Shown here: positions 28,763-38,887 of the stretch, piece after piece
How positions within the stretch are numbered: position 1 is the stretch's first letter
Layout: each line of letters begins with the position of its first letter
Assembly (NCBI GenBank): GCA_029961685.1
Contig: JARWKL010000009.1
Span: forward strand, 13,883,237 to 13,947,236
Length of the DNA stretch: 64,000 bases
Source: Aristolochia californica
Taxonomy: Eukaryota; Streptophyta; Magnoliopsida; Piperales; Aristolochiaceae
Direction: 5' to 3'
Notes under the pieces: generated by a model
Told to the model about the DNA's origin: nothing
Database searches by the model: none
The model's input: only the letters and a program-made list of their open reading frames with translations
Translations under genes and position numbers: made by a program

Positions 28763-28780
28763 ACAATCATTGATGATTGT
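28763..28780 (+). other. Perfect 8-bp inverted repeat in B2 monomers (representative)
   Basis: 'acaatcat' and 'atgattgt' flank a central 'tg'. Most monomers have the imperfect form 'cgatcattgatgattg'. The perfect form is found in B2 monomers at 26,069, 28,763, 33,278, 42,030 and 46,751, and sporadically at 5,939 and 57,542. A protein site is possible but unproven. Confidence 0.6.
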
Positions 28781-28994
28781 AAACTGATTTATCATGCGTA
28801 ACGGGCCATATTTTTGTAACGAATGACTTTTTTATGGGATTCAAAACTCAGTTAAAATTCCCTCGCCTCCCCTTTTCTCGACGATTGCAAAACCTGATAT
28901 ATAAAAATTAAAAAGAGGTTTAAATCCTTAAAAATTACTGAAACTTTTTGGCAATATCTCTCTCCATATTTGAGCTTTGTCCATTTCCATTTTA

Positions 28995-29462
28995 GATGTG
29001 TACATTTTTCTTAAATCAAAACTTGAGATTTCTCTTTTTCCTACATCTCGTAGACAAAAAATTGAATAGATGACAATGAAATGAAAATTAAAGATGCATA
29101 TGACCAATGGATCCAAACCTTTTAAAGAGAATAAAAAGTTGCTCATTAAATTATCAAGTGAACGTGCGGTGGGATATTTAACCGAGTCAAACAAGCCATT
29201 ATTTTGCCCATTTACAAAAAGCTGACCTAACGATCATTGATGATTGTAAACTGATTTATCATGCGTAATGGGCCTTCTTTTTGTAATGAATGACTTTTTG
29301 GTTGGGATTCAGCACTCAGTTAAAATTCCTTCACCTCCCCTTTTCTCGACGATTGCAAAACCTGATACATAAAAACTAAAAAGTGGTTCAAATCCCTAAA
29401 AATTACAGAAACTTTTTGGATGTATCTCTCTCTATAAGTTTCCATTATGCGTTTCCATTTTA
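28995..29462 (+). repeat. A3/B3 fusion monomer with ~205-bp deletion (468 bp)
   Basis: The 5' part is A3 type ('gatgtgtac', 'aaaaattgaatagatgac'). Near 29,086-29,092 'atgaaaatt' joins 'aaagatgcatatgacc'. The 3' part has the B3 markers 'gcatatgaccaatgg' and 'gtaatgggcc'. About 205 bp is missing, including the 'caaatgaacac' block. The short run 'aaa' around the join could have supported the exchange. Confidence 0.85.
29385..29395 (+). other. B-box-like motif variant
   Basis: 'ggttcaaatcc' matches the RNA polymerase III B-box pattern GGTTCRANNCC. Most monomers have 'ggtttaaatcc' instead. The matching form is also at 15,478, 16,826 and 54,325. A T-run of five ('acttttt') follows within about 25 bp. 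No A-box, tRNA fold or tRNA-like body is seen upstream, so a tRNA or SINE is not supported. Confidence 0.25.
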
Positions 29463-30136
29463 GATGTATCCTTTTTTCTTAAATCAAAACATGAGTTTTC
29501 ACTTTCCCTTCATCTCATAGACAAAACAGAGAATAGATGACAACAAAATGAAAATTTTAGAGTTTGTGTATGGAAAAAATTTAAAGCAATAAAAAACGTA
29601 AGTAAAGAAAATTTATTCACACACCACAAATGAACACAAAAGTTTTGTCGTCCAAGTTTTTGAAATTCCACTAGCACAACAACCCCAATAGATTGGAATT
29701 TGATAAGAAATAGATATTTCTACACATGCTTTAAAAAATGGATATGCATGCTTGAAACATAAAAAAGATGCAAATGATCTACGGATCCAAACCTTTTAAA
29801 GAGAATAAAAAGTTGCTCATTAAATTATCAAGTGAACGTGCGGTGGGATATTTAACCGAGTCAAACAAGCCATTATTTTGCCCATTTACAAAAAGCTGAC
29901 CTAACGATCATTGATGATTCTAAACTGATTTATCATGCGTAATGGGCCTTATTTTATTAAAGAATGACTTTTTGGTTGGGATTCAACACTCAATTAAAAT
30001 TCCCTCACCTCCCCTTTTCTCGACGATTGCAAAACCTGATATATAAAAACTAAAAAGAGGTTTAAATCCCTAAAAATTACAGAAACTTTTTGGAAATATC
30101 TCTCTCTTTAATTTTCCATTATGCGTTTCCATTTTA
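29463..30136 (+). repeat. D/B3 chimeric monomer starting the 13-mer super-repeat
   Basis: The 5' two thirds is D type ('gatgtatcc', 'gtttttgaaattcc', 'gatctacgg'). The 3' third has 'gattctaaactg' and 'gtaatgggcctta', as in B3 monomers, in place of D's own 'gtggcttataatgcg'/'aacgtgcc'. It is followed directly by a true D monomer. The same chimera recurs 8751 bp downstream at 38,214, so it was duplicated with its neighbours. Confidence 0.75.
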
Positions 30137-32063
30137 GTTGTATCCTTTTTTCTTAAATCAAAACATGAGTTTTCACTTTTCCCTTCATCTCATAGACAAA
30201 ACAGAGAATAAGTGACAACGAAATGAAAATTTTAGAGTGTGTGTATGGAAAAAATTTAAAGCAATAAAAAACGTAAGTAAAGAAAATTTATTCACACACC
30301 ACAAATGAACAGGAAAGTTTTGTCTTCCAAGTTTTTGAAATTCCACTAGCACGACAACCCCAATAGATTGGAATTTGATAAGAAAGAGATATTTCTACAC
30401 ATGCTTTAAAAAATGGATATGCATGCGTGAAACATGTAAAAGATGCAAATGATCTACGGATCCAAACCTTTTAAAGGGAGTAAAAAGTTGCTCATTAAAT
30501 TAGCAAGTGAACGTGCGGTGGGATATTTAACCGAGTCAAACAAGCCATTATTTTGCCCTGTTTCAAAAAGCTGACCTAACGATCATTGATGATTGTAAAG
30601 TGGCTTATAATGCGTAACGTGCCATATTTTTGTAACGAATAACTTTTTGGTTGGGATTCAACACTCAGTTAATGTTCCCTCGCCTCCCCTTTTCTCGACG
30701 ATTGCAAAACCTGATATATAAAACTAAAAAGAGGTTTAAATCCCTAGAAATTACTTAAACTTTTTGGAAATATCTCTCTCGATATTTGAGCATTGTGCAT
30801 TTCCATTTTAGATGTGTACCTTTTTCTTAAATCAAAACTTGAGTTTTCTCTTTTTCCTTCATCTCGTAGACAAAAAAGGGAATAAATTTCAACGAAATGA
30901 AAATATTAGACTTTGTATATGGAGAAAATTTAAAGCAATAACAAATGTAAGTAAAGAAAATTTATTCACACACCACAAATGAACACAAAAGTTTTGTCAT
31001 CCAAGTTTGGGAAATTCCACTAGTTCAACAACCTCAATAGATTGGAATTTGATAAGAAGGAGATTTTTCTGCACTTGTTTTAAAAAATGGATATGCATGC
31101 TTGGAACATGTTAGAGATGCAAATGACCTATGGATCTAAACCTTTTAAAAATAATAACAAACCGCTCATTGAATTCTCAAGTGAACGTGCAGTGGGATAT
31201 TTAACCGAGTCAAACTAGCAATTATTTTTCCCATTTACAAAAAGCTGACCTAACGATCATTGATGATTGTAAACTGATTTATCATGCGTAACGGGCCATA
31301 TTTTTTTAAGGAATAACTTTTGGGTTGGGATTCAACACTCAGTTAAAATTCCCTTGCCTCCCCTTTTCCCGACGATTGGAAAACCTGATATGTAAAAACT
31401 AAAAAGAGGTTTAAATCCCTAAAAATTACAAAAACTTTTTGGAAATATCTCTCTCTATAATTTTCCATTGTGCATTTCCATTTTAGATGTATACTTTTTT
31501 TCTAAATCAAAACATGAGTTTTCACTTTTCCATTCATCTCGTAGACAAAACAGAGAATAGGATACAACGAAATGAATATTTTAGAGTTTGTGTATGGAAA
31601 AAATTTAAAGCAATAAAAAACGTAAGTAAAGAAAAATTATTCACACACCTCAAATGAACACCAAAGTTTTGTCAGCCAAGTTGGGGAAATTCCACTAGTA
31701 CAACGACCCCAATAGCTTGGAATTTGATAAGAAAGAGATATTTCTACACATGCTTTAAAAAATGGATATGTATGCTTGAAACATGTTAAAGATGCAAATG
31801 ACCTATGGATCCAAACCTTTTAAAGAGAACAAAAAGTTGCTCATTAAAATATCAAGTGAACGTGCGGTGGGATATTTAACTGAGTCAAACAAGCCATTAT
31901 TTTCCCCATTTACAAAAAGCTGACCTAACGATCATTGATGATTGTAAAGTGATTTATCATACGTAACCGGCCATATTTTGTTAACGAATGACTTTTTGGC
32001 TGGGATTCAACACTCAGTTAAAATTCCCTCGCCTCCCCTTTTCTCGATGATTGCAAAACCTGA

Positions 32064-32072
32064 TATATAAAA
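32064..32072 (+). promoter_or_regulatory. TATA-box-like motif (representative, one per monomer)
   Basis: 'tatataaaa' lies about 578 bp after the phase point and recurs in nearly every monomer, followed by 'ctaaaaagaggtttaaatcc'. It fits the eukaryotic TATAWAAA consensus. Only the motif is seen. In such AT-rich DNA it may be fortuitous, though its retention in most copies is notable; occasional copies are altered ('gatacat', 'gatgtat', 'gatattt'). Satellite transcription from it is a hypothesis. Confidence 0.3.
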
Positions 32073-32700
32073 ACTAAAAAGAGGTTTAAATCCCTAAAAA
32101 TTACAGAAACGTTTTGGAAATATCTCTCTCCATATTTGAGCATTTTGCATTTCCATTTTAGATGTGTACATATTTCTTAAATCAAAACTTGAGTTTTCAC
32201 TTTTTCCTTCATCTCGTAGACAAAAAAGAGAATCGGTGACAACGAAATGAAAATTTTAGACTTTGTGTATGGAGAAAATATATAGCAATATAAAACGTAA
32301 GTAAAGAAAATTTATTCACACACCACAAACGAACACAAAAGTTTTGTCATCCAAGTTTGGGAAATTCCTCTAGTTCAACAACCTCAATAGATTGGAATTT
32401 GATCAGAAAAAGAAATTTCTACACATGCTTTATAAAATGGATGTGCATGCTTTGAACATGTTACAGATGCAAATGACCTATGGATCCAAACCTTTTAATA
32501 AAAATAACAAATCGCTCATTGAATTCTCAAGTGAACGTGCCGTGGGATATTTAACCGAGTCAAACAAGCCATTATTTTGCCCATTTACAAAAGGCTGACC
32601 TAACGATCATTGATGATTGTAAACTGATTTATCATGCGTAACGGGCCATATTTTTGTAAGGAATGACTTTTGGGTTGGGATTCAACACTCAGTCAAAATT

Positions 32701-32720
32701 CCCTCGCCTCCCCTTTTCCC
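32701..32720 (-). other. G-rich tract with quadruplex potential (representative)
   Basis: The plus strand reads 'ccctcgcctccccttttccc', so the minus strand has runs of 3, 4, 2 and 3 G. It recurs about 540 bp after the phase point in every monomer that ends with the 'tttcccgacg' variant (usually A). In the 'tttctcgacg' variant one G-run is broken. Two-tetrad quadruplex formation is possible by pattern only. Confidence 0.4.
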
Positions 32721-33500
32721 GACGATTGCAAAACCTGATATTTAAAAACTAAAAAGAGGTTTAAATCCATAAAAATTACAGAAATTTTTTGGAAATATCT
32801 CTCTCTATAATTTTCCTATGTGCTCTTCCATTTTAGATGTATACTTTTTTCTTAAATCAAGACATGAGTTTTCACTTTTCCCTTCATCTCGTAGACAAAA
32901 CAGAGAATAGGATACAACGAAATGAATATTTTAGAGTTTGTGTATGGAAAAAATTTAAAGCAATAAAAAACGTAAGTAAAGAAAAATTATTCACACACCT
33001 CAAATGAACACCAAAGTTTTGTCAGCCAAGTTGGGGAAATTCCACTAGTACAACGACCCCAATAGCTTGGAATTTGATAAGAAAGAGATATTTCTACACA
33101 TGCTTTAAAAAATGGATATGCATGCTTGAAACATGTTAAAGATGCAAATGATCTATGGATCCAAACCTTTTAAAGAGTATAAAAAGTTGCTCATTAAATT
33201 ATCAAATGAACGTGCGGTAGGATATTTAACCGAGCCAAACATGCCATTATTTTGCCCATTTACAAAAAGCTGACCTAACAATCATTGATGATTGTAAACT
33301 GATTTATCATGCATAACGGGCCATATTTTTGTAACGAATGATTTTTTTTTGGGATTCAAAACTCAGTTAAAATTCCCTAGCCTCCCCTTTTCTCGACGAT
33401 TGCGAAACCTGATATATAAAAATTAAAAAGAGGTTTAAATCCTTAAAAATTACAGAAACTTTTTGGCAATATCTAGCTCCATATTTGAGCATTGTGCATT

Positions 33501-33516
33501 TCCATGTGATCAAAAC
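33501..33516 (+). other. 21-bp deletion removing the A3 phase motif
   Basis: At this point 'tccatgtgatcaaaac' replaces the sequence seen in the paralogous monomer at 42262, which reads 'tccatgttagatgcgtac' and then a T-run before 'caaaac'. The GATGTGTAC motif and the T-run are gone. The rest of the monomer is intact, so the loss is small and precise, and it identifies this HOR copy. Confidence 0.87.
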
Positions 33517-34836
33517 TTGAGTTTTCTCTTTTTCCTTCATCTCGTAGACAAAAAAGAGAATAGATGACAACGAAATGAAAATTTTAGACTTTGTATATGG
33601 AGAAAATTTAAAGCAATAACAAACGTAAGTAAAGAAAATTTATTCACACACCACAATGAACACAAAAGTTTTGTCATCCAAGTTTGGGAAATTCCACTAG
33701 TTCAACAAGCTCAATAGATTAGAATTTGATAAGGAAGAGATTTTTCTAACATTTCTTTAAAAAATGGATATGCATGTTTGGAACATGTTAGAGATGCAAA
33801 TGACCTATGGATCTAAACCTTTTAAAAAGCACAACAAACTGCTCATTGAATTCTCAAGTGAACGTGCAGTGGGATATTTAACCGAGTCAAACAAGCAATT
33901 ATTTTGCCCATTTACAAAAAGCTGACCTAACGATCATTGATGATTGTAAACTGAATTATCATGCGTAACGGGCCATATATTTTTAAGGAATGACTTTTGG
34001 GTTGGGATTCAACACTCAGTTAAAATTCCCTCGCCTCCCCTTTTCCCGACGTTTGCAAAACCTTATATATAAAAACTAAAAAGAGTTTAAATCCCTTAAA
34101 ATTACGAAAACTTTTTTGAAATATCTCTCTCTATAATTTTCCATTGTGCATTTTCATTTTAGATGTATACTTTTTTCTTAAATCAAAACATGAATTTTCA
34201 CTTTTCCCTTCATCTCGTAGACAAAACAGAGAATAGGTGACAACGAAATGAATATTTTAGAGTTTGTGTATGGAAAAAATTTAAAGCAATAAAAAACGTA
34301 AGTAAAGAAAATTTATTCACACACCACAAATGAACACAAAAGTTTTGTCTTCCATGTTTGGGAAATTCCACTAGCACGACAACCCCAATAGCTTGGAATT
34401 TGATAAGAATTAGATATTTCTACACATGCTTTAAAAAATGGATATGCATGCTTGAATCATGTTAAAGATGCATATGACCAATGGATCCAAACCTTTTAAA
34501 GAGAATAAAAATTTGCTCATTAAATTATCAAGTGAACGTGCGGTGGGATATTTAACCGAGTCAAACAAGCCATTATTTTGCCCATTTACAAAAAGCTGAC
34601 CTAACGATCATTGATGATTGTAAACTGATTTATCATGCGTAAATGGCCTTATTTTTGTAATGAATGACTTTTTGGTTGGGATTCAACACTCAGTTAAAAT
34701 TCCCTCGCCTCCCCTTTTCTCGACGATTGCAAAACCTGATATATAAAAAATAAAAAGAGGTTTAAATCCCTAAAAATTACAGAAACTTTTTTTAAATATC
34801 TCTCTCTATTATTTTCCATTATGCGTTTCCATTTTA

Positions 34837-37800
34837 GATGTATCCTTTTTTCTTAAATCAAAACATGAGTTTTCACTTTTCCCTTCATCTCATAGACAAA
34901 ACAGAGAATAGGTGACAACGAAATGAAAAATTTAGAGTTTGTGTATGGAAAAAATTTAAAGCAATTAAAAACGTCCGTAAAGAAAATTTATTCACACACC
35001 AGAAATGAACACAAAAGTTTTGTGTTCCAAGTTTTTGAAATTCCACTAGCACGACAACCCCAATAGATTGGAATTTGATAAGAAAGAGATATTTCTACAC
35101 ATGCTTTAAAAAATGGATATGCATGCTTGAAACATGTAAAAGATGCAAATGATCTACGGATCCAAACCTTTTAAAGAGAATAAAAAGTTGCTCATTAAAT
35201 TATCAAGTGAACGTGCGGTGGGATATTTAACCGAGTCAAACAAGCCATTATTTTGCCCATTTACAAAAAGCTGACCTAACGATCGTTGATGATCGTAAAG
35301 TGGTTTATAATGCGTAACGTGCCATATTTTTGTAACGAATGACTTTTTGGTTGGGATTCAACACGCAGTTAATATTCCCTCGCCTTCCCTTTTCTCGACG
35401 ATTGCAAAACCTGATATATAAAAACTAAAAAGAGGTTTAAATCCCAAAAAATTACAGAAACTTTTTGGAAATATCTCTCTCCATATTTGAGCATTGTACA
35501 TTTCCATTTTAGATGTGTACTTTTTTCTTAAATCAAAACTTGAGTTTTCTCTTTTTCCTTCATCTCGTAGACAAAAAAGAGAATAGATTTCAACGAAATG
35601 AAAATATTAGACTTTGTTTATGGAGAAAATTTAAAGCAATAACAAACGTAAGTAAATAAAATGTATTCACACTCCACAAATGAACACAAAAGTTTTGTCA
35701 TCCAAGTTTGGGAAATTCCACTAGTTCAACAACCTCAATAGATTGGAATTTGATAAGATGGAGATTTTTCTGCACTTGCTTTAAAAAATGGATATGCATG
35801 CTTGGAACATGTTAGAGATGCAAATGACCTATGGATCTAAACCTTTTAAAAAGAATAATAACCGCTCATTGAATTCTGAAGTGAACGTGCAGTGGGATAT
35901 TTAACCGAGTCAAACAAGCAATTATTTTGCCCATTTACAAAAAGCTGACCTAACGATCATTGATGATTGTAAACTGATTTATCACGCGTAACGGGCCATA
36001 TTTTCTTAAGGAATAACTTTTGGGTTGGGATTCAACACTCAGTGAAAATTCCCTCGCCTCCCCTTTTCCCGACGATTGCAAAACCTGATATGTAAAAACT
36101 AAAAAGAGGTTTAAATCCCTAAAAATTGCATAAACTTTTTGGAAATATCTCTCTCTCTATAATTTTCCATTGTGCGTTTCCATTTTAGATGTATACTTTT
36201 TTTTTTAAATCAAAACATGAGTTTTCACTTTTCCATTCATCTCGTAGACAAAACAGATAATAGGTGACAACGAAATGAAAATTTTAGAGTTTGTGAATGG
36301 GAAAAATTTAAAGCAATAAAAAACGTAAGTAAAGAAAATTTATTCACACACCATAAATGAACACAAAAGATTTGTCATCCAAGTTTGGAAAATTCCACTA
36401 GAACAACAACCCCGATAGCTTGGAATTTGATAAGAAAGAGATATTTCTGCACATGCTTTAAAAAATGGATATGTATGCTTGAAACATATTAAAGATGCAA
36501 ATGACCTATGGATCCAAACCTTTTAAAGAGAATAAAAATTTGCTCATTAAAATATCTAGTGAACGTGCGGTGGGATATTTAACTGAGTCAAACAAGCCAT
36601 TATTTTCCCCATTCACAAAAAGCTGACCTAACGATCATTGATGATTGTAAAGTGATTTAACATACGTAACCGGCCATATTTTTGTAACGAATGACTTTTT
36701 GGTTGGGATTCAACACTCAGTTAAAATTCCCTCGCCGCCCCTTTTCTCGATGATTGCAAAACCTGATATATAAAAATTAAAAAGAGGTTTAAATCCCTAA
36801 AAATTAGAGAAACTTTTTGGAAATATCTCTCTCCATATTTGAGCATTTTGTATTTCCATTTTAGATGTGTACATTTTTCTTAAATCAAAACTTGATTTTT
36901 CACTTTTTCCTTCATCTCGTAGACAAAAAAGAGAATCGATGACAACGAAATGAAAAATTTAGACTTTGTGTATGGAGAAAATTTATAGCAATATAAAACG
37001 TAAGTTAAGAAAATTTATTCACACACCACAAACGAACACAAAAGTTTTGCAATCCAAGTTTGGGAAATTCCACTAGTTCAACAACCTCAATAGATTGGAA
37101 TTTGATAAGAAAAAGATATTTCTACACATGCTTTAAAAAATGGATGTGCATGCTTGGAACATGTTACAGATGCTAATTACCTATGGATCCAAATCTTTTA
37201 AAAAGAATAACTAACCGCTCATATAATTCTCAAGTGAACATGCGGTGGGATATTTAACCGAGTCAAACAAGCCATTATTTTGCCCATTTACAAAAAGCTG
37301 ACCTAACGATCATTGATGGTTGTAAACTGATTTATCATGCGTAATGTCCCATATTTTTGTAAGGAATGACTTTTGGGTTGGGATTCAACACTCAGTTAAA
37401 ATTCCCTCGCCTCCCCTTTTCCCAACGATTGCAAAACCTGATATTTAAAAACTAAAAAGAGGTTTAAATCCATAAAAATTACAGAAATGTTTTGGAAATA
37501 TCTCTCTCTATAATTTTCATATGTGCGTTTCCATTTTAGATGTATACTTTTTTCTTAAATCAAGACATGAGTTTTCACTTTTCCCTTCATCTCGTAGACA
37601 AAACAGAGAATAGGTGACAACGAAATGAATATTTTAGAGTTTGTGTATGGAAAAAATTTTAGGCAATAAAAAACGTAAGTAAAGAAAATTTATTCACACA
37701 CCACAAATGAACACAAAAGTTTTGTCTTCCAAGTTTGGGAAATTCCACTAGCACGACAACCCCAATAGCTTGGACTTTGATAAGAAATAGATATTTCTAC

Positions 37801-38213
37801 ACATGCTTTAAAAAATGGTTATGCATGCTTGAAACATGTTAAAGATGCATATGACCAATGGATCCAAACCTTTTAAAGAGAATAAAAAGTTGCTCATTAA
37901 ATTATCAAGTGAACGTGCGGTGGGATATTTAACCGAGTCAAACAAGCCATTATTTTGCCCATTGACAAAAAGCTGACCTAACGATCATTGATGATTGTAA
38001 ACTGATTTATCATGCGTAATGGGCCTTATTTTTGTAATGAATGACTTTTTGGTTGGGATTCAACACTCAGTTAAAATTCCCTCACCTCCCCTTTTCTCGA
38101 CGATTGCAAAACCTGATATATAAAAACTAAAATGTGGTTTAAATCCCTAAAAATTACAGAAACTTTTTGGAAATATCTCTCTCTATAAGTTTCCATTATG
38201 CGTTTCCATTTTA
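34837..38213 (+). repeat. HOR copy 2, shortened 5-mer D-A1-B1-A2-B2/B3
   Basis: Monomer starts: D 34837, A1 35512, B1 36188, A2 36864 and a B2/B3 fusion at 37539. The fusion starts with B2 markers ('tatgtgcgtttcc', 'caagacatgag', 'aaatgaatatttt') and ends with B3 markers ('gtcttccaag', 'gcacgacaac', 'gcatatgaccaatgg'). The switch lies between about 37,640 and 37,725. A3 and one B monomer equivalent are missing. Unequal exchange between B2 and B3 in different register explains the loss. Confidence 0.82.
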
Positions 38214-38887
38214 GATGTATCCTTTTTTCTTAAATCAAAACATGAGTTTTCACTTTTCCCTTCATCTCATAGACAAAACAGAGAATAGGTGACAACGAAA
38301 TGAAAATTTTAGAGTTTGTGTATGGAAAAAATTTAAAGCAATAAAAAATGTAAGTAAAGAAAATTTATTCACACACCACAAATGAACACAAAAGTTTTGT
38401 CTTCCAAGTTTTTGAAATTCCACTAGCACGACACCCCAATAGATTGGAATTTGATAAGAAATAGATATTTCTACACCTGCTTTAAAAAATGGATATGCAT
38501 GCTTGAAACATGTAAAAGATGCAAATGATCTACGGATCCAAACCTTTTAAAGAGAATAAAAAGTTGCTCATTAAATTATCAAGTGAACATGCGGTGGGAT
38601 ATTTAACCGAGTCAAACAAGCCATTATTTTGCCCATTTACAAAAAGCTGACCTAACGATCATTGATGATTCTAAACTGATTTATCATGCGTAATGGGCCT
38701 TATTTTTTTAATGAATGACTTTTTGGTTGGGATTCAACACTCAGTTAAAATTCCCTCACCTCCCCTTTTCTCGACGATTGCTAAACCTGATATATAAAAA
38801 CTAAAAAAAGGTTTAAATCCCTAAAAATTACAGAAACTTTTTGGAAATATCTCTCTCTATAATTTTCCATTATGCGTTTCCATTTTA
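38214..38887 (+). repeat. Second D/B3 chimeric monomer (13-mer start)
   Basis: This is the paralogue of 29,463-30,136 at a shift of 8751 bp. It has D markers in its 5' part and the B3-like 'gattctaaactg' and 'gtaatgggcctta' at the 3' side, followed by a full D monomer at 38888. Its recurrence shows that the unit of duplication was larger than one 7-mer. Confidence 0.75.

Larger units (their letters stand above)
25119..29462 (+). repeat. Scrambled left flank of the higher-order repeat domain
   Basis: HOR subtypes appear here in incomplete order: 25119 A2 (deleted); 25630 B2 ('gaagacatgag', 'gacgacccc', 'aaatgaatatttt'); 26301 A3 in its 5' part, with the A1 marker 'atatgtaaaaac' at its 3' end; 26971 B1 ('ttaactgagtc', 'aaccggcc'); 27646 A2; 28321 B2; 28995 A3 fused to B3. 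Compared with the full seven-monomer unit, B3-D-A1 is missing between 26301 and 26971 because of the A3/A1 fusion. Breakdown of order at the edge of an HOR domain is a known feature of satellite arrays; here it is inferred from subtype markers. Confidence 0.75.
30137..34836 (+). repeat. HOR copy 1, full 7-mer D-A1-B1-A2-B2-A3-B3
   Basis: Monomer starts: D 30137, A1 30811, B1 31486, A2 32161, B2 32836, A3 about 33507 and B3 34162. Markers are A1 'gaaggagatttttctgc' and 'atttcaacg'; B1 'aaaatatcaag', 'ttaactgagtc' and 'acgtaaccggcc'; A2 'cattttgcattt', 'gaatcggtgac' and 'cgtgccgtggg'; B2 'caagacatgag', 'gacgacccc' and 'cggtaggatat'; A3 'cacaatgaacac', 'ctaacatttc' and 'gtgcagtggg'; B3 'gtcttccatg', 'gcacgac' and 'gcatatgaccaatgg'. 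The length is 4700 bp; it is short because A3 lacks 21 bp at its phase point. Confidence 0.85.

Noticed and set aside
28930..29194. Longest minus-strand open frame (88 codons)
   Set aside because: It spans the A3/B3 deletion junction and exists only because of that join, so it is not a gene.
29370..29420. tRNA gene or tRNA-derived SINE around the B-box-like motif
   Set aside because: No A-box, no acceptor or anticodon stem, and the flanking T-arm positions do not pair well. It is a single motif match in a satellite.
32392..32598. A 68-codon plus-strand open frame, with a close copy at 41,144-41,350, as a conserved small protein gene
   Set aside because: Both lie in A2 monomers related by the 8752-bp duplication. 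The frame is broken in nearly all other monomers, several amino acids differ between the two, and no domain is recognisable. It is a chance open frame in repeat DNA.
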